Both the position numbers and the translations under genes were made by a program. Positions 43,874-48,489 of a DNA stretch of 48,489 nucleotides are shown one piece after another; position 1 is the first letter of the stretch; each line of letters opens with the position of its first letter. The stretch lies in assembly GCA_002398875.1 (NCBI GenBank), contig DHCC01000041.1:1-48489 (forward strand), given 5' to 3'. The DNA comes from Bacteroidales bacterium UBA4912. GTDB lineage: Bacteria; Bacteroidota; Bacteroidia; Bacteroidales; Dysgonomonadaceae. The notes under the pieces were generated by a model. That model did not search any database, had not been told where the DNA came from, and saw nothing but the letters and a program-made list of their open reading frames with translations.

Positions 43874-46123
43874 TTAGAAGTAATAGCCAAAGCTAACGTA
43901 GGGGTGTAATCTTTGGGATAATCCAGAATATCCCAATTCAAGCCTCAATGGCCCGGCTACTGTCTTATAGGAGTAACCAAGATTAATTCCAAAGAATGAT
44001 TCTCCTTCAAACAGCGTGTGCAGATGATTGTTGTGTGCTGTGAAATTGAGATTTGTATAAAGATAATTGTTGGTAGTAAAATTGTAATGAAGTGTAAGAT
44101 CAGTAGTAAACACCATATTTTCCATAAATTCCATACCGGTTGATCCCTGCAATGATATCTGCTGGGGCATATAATGACCATCTGTTATTCCGCCTGCCAG
44201 ATTACGGTACATACGTGGCACACTGTCATTCAAGGCATATCGGGCTGTCACACGAGGTGTCAGATACACATCCCCACTAATTGCAAAGGGCTTGAAGAAA
44301 TTCATGCTGACCACACTCAAAGGGGCTTCATCCTCCAGACTTACAAAATTATCAGTGTGCAATGAGTACTGAAATGAAAAATACTGACCGGATGTGGGAA
44401 AATAAACAGTGTTAAGGTTATCATATATCCCATTTAGCAAATAATTAAAATAGAGCTGATTATTCAACTCTGACTGAGGCGGATCGAAAATACTTCCCAT
44501 CGCCTTGAAGAAATGAAAATGTTCCATTTGAGCGCCCAAGTGTAACATAATATTTCCAAAGTAAAATTCAGAAAACACCAGATTTAGGGAGTTTCTTGTA
44601 AGCCCCAGGTTATAAGACAACTCACCTCTGTCATAGAAACTAAGATCGTTTTTACTGATTTTGTAATTAATTCCACCTTTGAAAAATATACCCCTGTTAA
44701 TAGAGTAATCGATAATAAGATATGGATCGCGGCTTAGCCTTGTTGTAATATCAAACATTGAATTAAGCGAACTGTTGAGCCTTATCGTGGTATTGGCAAG
44801 AATTGCCGCCATATCATTACTGTCAAAGTGTATACCTAGGTTCAAATGGTTGGATTTCTTCACCTCCACGTCCAAAATCAAGTCGAAGGGATTGGCTCCT
44901 TCAAGTCTGTAATTAACACTGGTAAACATACCACTGCCATATATTTTCGAAATCATCTCATCAAGTTCAGACCTGCTGATCTTTTTTTCATCAATATCTA
45001 TCCACCTGTTTAAATAACTCCTCTCTCTTTGTGTAATACCCTCCACAAAAATATTATTGATTATCAGAGTATCAAGGTCAATGTAGGGGTTGCTCATGAT
45101 TGCAGATACCCCCTTGTTCTCAGAAATGTAAAGAGATTCTTTAAGATCAATAAGTTTGTCTCTGTTGTCCAATGTAGCTGTTATGCCCCTTGCAACAATA
45201 CTGTCAATTGCAGGTCTCTGGAAATCAAGCATTCCGTAAGGATAAACATCAGGGGTGATCAAAATATCGGTATCCTGAATATTGCTGCTACGCTTATTCT
45301 GACCAATGAAGTTCCATATCTGTTGTGTGATTTCTGATATGCTGCCTCTTTTCTTTTCAATCTCCTTTTCATCAAGAGGAAAAATAACACCTATAACAAT
45401 ATCAGCGCCCATCTCACGAACCAGATCCACCGGGTAGTTATTAATCACACCGCCATCAATAAGCAACATACTGTCTTTCTCCACCGGAGTAAACATTCCT
45501 GGTATTGCCATACTTGCACGTATTGCTTCGGCAAGATTACCTTCACGCATGGCAATCTCCTCACCGGTGCGCACATCCGCAGAAATGCAGCCAAAAGGTA
45601 TAGGCAGATCATCAAAACTGATGTTATTATGATATCCGATAGTTGAATTCAGAAAAAGATTATTAATATTCTGACCTGTATATACTCCTGCAGGAAGAGA
45701 AACACCTCCGGATTCATCGCCAAAAGGTATTTGGTAGGGTAGCGACACCACATACCTGCTTTGGTTATTTCGTCTCGAAGCAGGTATATTTTCTCTATAG
45801 GTATTGTCACTCATCAAATGATTCCAGTCCTGTACCTGAATCAGCGAGTCGATCATATCTGTTGTGTAACCCAGTGCATAGAGACCTCCTACAACAGCTC
45901 CCATACTGGTGCCCGCAATATAATCTATCGGTATACCAATTTCTTCAAGTACTTTTAATACCCCCACATGAGCAAAACCTTTTGCTCCACCTCCACTCAA
46001 AACCACACCCACCTTTTTTCGTTGCTGGTTTTGATCATGGATTGAGTCCTGATGAACTTCCTGACCAAAAACAACAATCAAAAGTGATAAGAATAGTAAT
46101 GTTATGACGAGTCGCTTTTTCAT
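43874..46123 (-). CDS. patatin-like phospholipase with POTRA and BamA-type barrel (type Vd-like)
   Basis: Outer-membrane protein of 749 residues after a signal peptide (about 1-20). The patatin domain (about 37-240) has the oxyanion loop GGGAKG (44-49), nucleophile Ser73 in GTSMG and catalytic Asp223 in IDGGVINNYP. One POTRA-like region lies at about 340-405. A C-terminal beta-barrel of the surface-antigen (BamA) type ends in Phe (SFGYYF). This is the layout of PlpD/FplA autotransporters; the lipase may be exposed or stay in the periplasm. The start at 46123 is used because a promoter box overlaps the ATG at 46141. Confidence 0.88.
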   Translation of the reverse strand: MKKRLVITLLFLSLLIVVFGQEVHQDSIHDQNQQRKKVGVVLSGGGAKGFAHVGVLKVLEEIGIPIDYIAGTSMGAVVGGLYALGYTTDMIDSLIQVQDWNHLMSDNTYRENIPASRRNNQSRYVVSLPYQIPFGDESGGVSLPAGVYTGQNINNLFLNSTIGYHNNISFDDLPIPFGCISADVRTGEEIAMREGNLAEAIRASMAIPGMFTPVEKDSMLLIDGGVINNYPVDLVREMGADIVIGVIFPLDEKEIEKKRGSISEITQQIWNFIGQNKRSSNIQDTDILITPDVYPYGMLDFQRPAIDSIVARGITATLDNRDKLIDLKESLYISENKGVSAIMSNPYIDLDTLIINNIFVEGITQRERSYLNRWIDIDEKKISRSELDEMISKIYGSGMFTSVNYRLEGANPFDLILDVEVKKSNHLNLGIHFDSNDMAAILANTTIRLNSSLNSMFDITTRLSRDPYLIIDYSINRGIFFKGGINYKISKNDLSFYDRGELSYNLGLTRNSLNLVFSEFYFGNIMLHLGAQMEHFHFFKAMGSIFDPPQSELNNQLYFNYLLNGIYDNLNTVYFPTSGQYFSFQYSLHTDNFVSLEDEAPLSVVSMNFFKPFAISGDVYLTPRVTARYALNDSVPRMYRNLAGGITDGHYMPQQISLQGSTGMEFMENMVFTTDLTLHYNFTTNNYLYTNLNFTAHNNHLHTLFEGESFFGINLGYSYKTVAGPLRLELGYSGLSQRLHPYVSFGYYF

Positions 46124-46128
46124 ATATA

Positions 46129-46136
46129 CAAATATA
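46129..46136 (-). promoter_or_regulatory. -7 promoter box for the patatin-BamA gene
   Basis: TATATTTG on the minus strand, an exact TAnnTTTG match, ending only 5 bases before the ATG. The mRNA would be leaderless or nearly so. Confidence 0.5.
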
Positions 46137-46207
46137 AACATATTTATTATAAATTGAGACGTCAGTGACTCAATGTAAAATCAGTATTAAAAGGTATATA
46201 TTCTGTT

Positions 46208-46279
46208 TATATCCGGGCTATATTCTCCTTATTAAATATAAGAGATAATATAAGCCGGATATAAGCCGGATATAAGCGG
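46208..46279. repeat. hairpin plus three tandem 11-bp repeats between patatin and sigma genes
   Basis: ATATAAGCCGG occurs at 46248-46258, 46259-46269 and, minus one C, 46270-46279. An inverted relative TATATCCGGGCTATAT stands at 46208-46223, so ATATCCGG...CCGGATAT and the flanking AT bases can form a long stem around 46209-46262. May be regulator sites or a structured RNA; no function is known to me. Confidence 0.6.
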
Positions 46280-46340
46280 AACATATACGGGATGCGGGTG
46301 AAATAAAATCTTCGTCAAAACAATTTTATTAATACCTTAG

Positions 46341-46370
46341 CCGTAGGAAAAAATTCTTTTTGTTGTCTTA
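46341..46370 (+). promoter_or_regulatory. candidate ECF promoter of the sigma gene
   Basis: CCGTAGGAAAA (46341-46351) followed by TTGTCTTA (46363-46370), 24 bases before the ATG. The same two blocks, with the same 22-base start-to-start spacing, recur at 46925-46954. They have the shape of ECF -35 (GGAA) and -10 (GTCT) elements. Confidence 0.55.
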
Positions 46371-46393
46371 TACATTAAAGTAATGATGTGCTA

Positions 46394-46930
46394 ATGTCGG
46401 ACGAACAACTCATTAAGGAAATTATATCAGGCAGTCATGCTGCTTTTGAGACCCTGATGGATAAATACCAGCTACAGGTATTTCGCACCGTAATGGGCTT
46501 TGTCCATATTAAAGAGGATGCGGAAGAAGTTACACAGGATATATTTATAAAGGTATACCAGTCGCTTCCCTCTTTTAATTACGACTCGGAATTTTCCACC
46601 TGGCTCTACAGAATCACCGTCAACATGAGCCTGAATTCTCTTCGCAAAAACAAAAAAAACCGGATGCTCCAATCCCTTGAGGCGATCTTCTCTTACCGCA
46701 CTGAAGAGAAAACCCCACTGGAAGAACTGGAGCAAGCGGAACGCGATAAACGTATACGGATGGCGATAGACACCCTCCCGGAAAAACAGCGGATGGCATT
46801 TATCCTGAGCAATTACGAGGAACTGTCCCAAAAAAAGATTGCAGAGGTGATGAACCGTTCAGAGGGAGCAGTAGAACAGCTGTTACAAAGGGCCAAAAAG
46901 AATCTACATAAAAAATTAGGTACACCGTAG
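46394..46930 (+). CDS. ECF-type RNA polymerase sigma factor
   Basis: Sigma-70 family, ECF group, 178 residues. Region 2 (about 20-90) contains EDAEEVTQDIFIKVYQSL and FSTWLYRITVNMSLNSLRK. Region 4 (about 115-172) contains LPEKQRMAFILSNYEELS and KIAEVMNRSEGAVEQLLQRAKKNL. The ATG at 46394 is used; a GTG at 46388 is possible. The next gene encodes a small membrane protein likely to be its anti-sigma factor. The sequence is richer in G+C than the genes to its left. Confidence 0.93.
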   Translation: MSDEQLIKEIISGSHAAFETLMDKYQLQVFRTVMGFVHIKEDAEEVTQDIFIKVYQSLPSFNYDSEFSTWLYRITVNMSLNSLRKNKKNRMLQSLEAIFSYRTEEKTPLEELEQAERDKRIRMAIDTLPEKQRMAFILSNYEELSQKKIAEVMNRSEGAVEQLLQRAKKNLHKKLGTP

Positions 46931-46954
46931 GAAAATAGCAGAATGATTGTCTAA
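46925..46954 (+). promoter_or_regulatory. second copy of the candidate ECF promoter
   Basis: CCGTAGGAAAA (46925-46935) overlaps the sigma stop codon and is followed by TTGTCTAA (46947-46954), spaced exactly as upstream of the sigma gene. The predicted start lies about 96 bases before the anti-sigma-like gene. Confidence 0.5.
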
Positions 46955-47056
46955 CTAGTAAATGATTGAATAAAAACTAACATTCTGACCTTTTTAACTC
47001 ACAGAAGTTTCATTACAATTGATTTAGTTATAATTAAATAAAGCCAATAAGAAGCA

Positions 47057-47350
47057 ATGAAAACAAAAAACTATATAGACGATTTTATCCGCCGTGAGAA
47101 GGAGACAACTCTCAATCCGTACCTCTCCACCAGAGTCATGGCCAAAATCGAAAGGTTGGAAAAGTTGGAGAGAAGACGAACTCCTATCTGGCAGACCTTT
47201 GCTCTTGCAGCAAGTATTGTTGCAGTATCTTTTTTGGGAATTTCGATTGGGAACAGTTATGTGGAGAGCTATACACCTGATAGAATATTGAATATAAACG
47301 ACAGACATATTGAAAATTTAAGTTTTTATAATCTTGATGAAAATGAATAA
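47057..47350 (+). CDS. small single-pass membrane protein, putative anti-sigma factor
   Basis: A 97-residue protein. A charged cytoplasmic N-terminus (about 1-42, with a Lys/Glu/Arg helix) is followed by one membrane helix (about 44-66) and a short periplasmic tail. No zinc-binding HxxxCxxC motif is present, so it is not a ZAS-type anti-sigma. Its place behind an ECF gene and its topology suggest an anti-sigma role; the sequence alone does not prove it. It overlaps the next gene by 14 bases. Confidence 0.65.
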   Translation: MKTKNYIDDFIRREKETTLNPYLSTRVMAKIERLEKLERRRTPIWQTFALAASIVAVSFLGISIGNSYVESYTPDRILNINDRHIENLSFYNLDENE

Positions 47351-47906
47351 GACGGTTAAAATACTCTGGTGGGTTATAGCACTGCTAGTAATGTTGAATC
47401 TGACAATCATCGGAACCATACTAATCCGGAACCGAGAGAACAGCAGTGACAATATTGCCATTATACTCGACGAGACCCGGCAAACTCCGCTCACGGGCAG
47501 ATACTTCAGGCAGACACTCGGCTTTAATGATGCACAGATGAATGTTTTTAGGGATGCTCATCGCACCTTTCAATATAGGGCTAACGATTTGATTTACGGG
47601 ATGGATTCTCTGAAAAACGAAATATTCGCAGAATTGAACAAACAAACACCAGACACATTAAGGCTGAACAACCTTTCGGAACAGGTGGGTAATCACCATG
47701 CCGAGTTGAAAAAAATTACGAACGTGTTTTATCTTCAACTGAAAACAGTATGCGACTCCACACAGTGCGAACAACTGCAGCAGGCTTTTCTTCCGCTCTT
47801 TCGTGACGGTAATATAACCCCTGGCAGAGGATATCAATGGAACGACAGCATCGGAAGTGGTCAGGAAAAAAGGCACCGCTACAATTATCGGGGAGAAAGG
47901 GAGTAA
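47337..47906 (+). CDS. Spy/CpxP-like periplasmic sensor or chaperone
   Basis: A 189-residue protein with an N-terminal membrane anchor (about 8-28) and a helical periplasmic domain. RQTLGFNDAQMNVFRDAHRTF resembles the start of Spy/CpxP and CnrX-like (heavy-metal-sensor) helices (key parts: LGFNDAQMNVF and RDAHRTFQ). A Cys pair near residue 136 (VCDSTQC) and a His/Arg-rich tail could bind metal. The ATG at 47337 is used; 47343 is an alternative. It probably informs the anti-sigma factor of envelope or metal stress. Confidence 0.7.
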   Translation: MKMNKTVKILWWVIALLVMLNLTIIGTILIRNRENSSDNIAIILDETRQTPLTGRYFRQTLGFNDAQMNVFRDAHRTFQYRANDLIYGMDSLKNEIFAELNKQTPDTLRLNNLSEQVGNHHAELKKITNVFYLQLKTVCDSTQCEQLQQAFLPLFRDGNITPGRGYQWNDSIGSGQEKRHRYNYRGERE

Positions 47907-48041
47907 GGCAAGTAAACAGATATGGGAAATGATTAGCTGAAAGTGTGGTGAATAATCATTGCGGATATAATGAGGTGAATGAATAAAACAAGAAAAACAA
48001 AAATAACGAATAATATAACAAACCAATTAAAATAAAGAAAG

Positions 48042-48485
48042 ATGAAAACAAAAATTTTTATTTCAGTATTAGCAGTGGTGCTCTCTGTAAGTCTTATCTC
48101 TGCACAGGAGCAGGATAAAAAAGAGACAGTTACCACCACACAGACCGGTCCCGCTTTTGTGGACAAAGACAACAACGGTATTTGCGACAATTTCGAGAAC
48201 GGCACACCACGTAATCCAAATGCCAACGGGAAGCAACGCCTCCTCGACGGCAGCGGCAGAGGTAGAGGTATGGGCTTCGGCATGAGAAACGGTCGCGGCA
48301 GAGGCGGCAGATTCTTTGTTGATGCTGACAACAACGGTAAATGCGATAACTATGAAAACGGAACAACCGGACAAGGACGCGGCCCGGGTAAAGGAAATGG
48401 TCTTCGCAACGGTAAAAGCAGTGCAGTAAACTTCGTGGATGCCAACAACAATGGTATATGTGACAGGAGAGAGCAAATAAAATAA
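48042..48485 (+). CDS. secreted protein with three DxDNNGxCD repeats
   Basis: A 147-residue protein: signal peptide about 1-21 (LISA-Q), then three repeats FVDKDNNGICDNFENG (39-54), FVDADNNGKCDNYENG (92-107) and FVDANNNGICDRREQ (131-145). Each has an Asp/Asn-rich loop like a calcium-binding EF-hand or dockerin loop, plus one Cys. The linkers are rich in Gly and Arg (68-90, 108-124). I do not recognise a named family. It lies 135 bases behind the Spy-like gene on the same strand and is probably part of the same regulon. It ends 4 bases before the window end. Confidence 0.8.
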   Translation: MKTKIFISVLAVVLSVSLISAQEQDKKETVTTTQTGPAFVDKDNNGICDNFENGTPRNPNANGKQRLLDGSGRGRGMGFGMRNGRGRGGRFFVDADNNGKCDNYENGTTGQGRGPGKGNGLRNGKSSAVNFVDANNNGICDRREQIK

Positions 48486-48489
48486 ACAT

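Noticed and set aside
46124..46393. Plasmid-type iteron origin (tandem 11-mers)
   Set aside because: No replication initiator gene is near, and the repeats sit between two ordinary divergent genes.
1..48489. tRNA, rRNA or CRISPR array
   Set aside because: No TTCGA-arm cloverleaf, rRNA motif or regularly spaced repeat was seen in any intergenic region; a covariance-model search was not possible here.

Overview
The window looks like a chromosomal piece of an anaerobic, low-G+C member of the Bacteroidetes, most likely order Bacteroidales. The evidence is a class I (anaerobe-type) hybrid cluster protein, a PorE-like type IX secretion lipoprotein, DUF4301 and other families typical of the phylum, and at least twelve copies of the Bacteroidetes -7 promoter box TAnnTTTG just upstream of genes. 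Several of these boxes lie inside the longest possible reading frame and so rule out the longest start. No rRNA, tRNA, CRISPR array or intact insertion sequence was seen, and no gene-free stretch exceeds about 300 bases. Genus cannot be decided from the sequence alone.

Layout. 1-1.4 kb: a Tat-exported Gfo/Idh/MocA oxidoreductase. 1.5-5.3 kb: a nitrosative-stress module, with an HcpR-like Crp/Fnr regulator divergent from hcp and a DUF438-hemerythrin-PAS protein, around a perfect 20-bp operator. 5.3-10.2 kb: malate dehydrogenase, membrane pyrophosphatase and enolase. 10.3-17.1 kb: MarC, a glycosyltransferase, an OmpH/Skp chaperone, a small membrane protein, PepD, a secreted EEP-family hydrolase, TatA and TatC. 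17.1-24 kb (minus strand): YccF, RidA, RlmB, RecN, a PorE-like lipoprotein and DUF4301. 24.2-26.1 kb: DnaK. 26.1-33.1 kb: a TetR-controlled YbhGFSR-like ABC exporter with its own TolC. 33.2-37.2 kb: a glycolipid or lipid A decoration operon. 37.4-43.9 kb: a second Crp/Fnr regulator converging on a seven-gene sulfur-carrier and Hdr/Qmo-like electron-transfer operon. 43.9-46.1 kb: a patatin-BamA (type Vd-like) protein. 46.2-48.5 kb: an ECF sigma factor operon with a small membrane protein, a Spy-like sensor and a secreted DxDNNGxCD-repeat protein.

The most noteworthy system is the operon at 38163-43729: DsrE2-like, TusA-like, MvhD-like, QmoA-like, QmoB/HdrA-like, a small winged-helix protein and a QmoC-like membrane subunit. 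It looks like a route from protein-bound sulfane sulfur through flavin/Fe-S proteins to the quinone pool (or the reverse), but no HdrB, DsrAB or AprAB accompanies it here. A perfect 32-bp palindrome containing TGTGA-N6-TCACA lies upstream. The Crp/Fnr protein encoded at the far end of the locus carries the R-E-x-x-x-R recognition residues of E. coli CRP, which read exactly that half-site. The other Crp/Fnr protein (near hcp) lacks the Glu, and its presumed operator is TGTAA-N6-TTACA. This gives a testable one-regulator, one-site assignment.

A second candidate system is the ECF operon at the right end. The same two-block motif (CCGTAGGAAAA, then TTGTCT, 22 bases start to start) stands before the sigma gene and before the next gene. 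It probably marks the sigma factor's own promoters.
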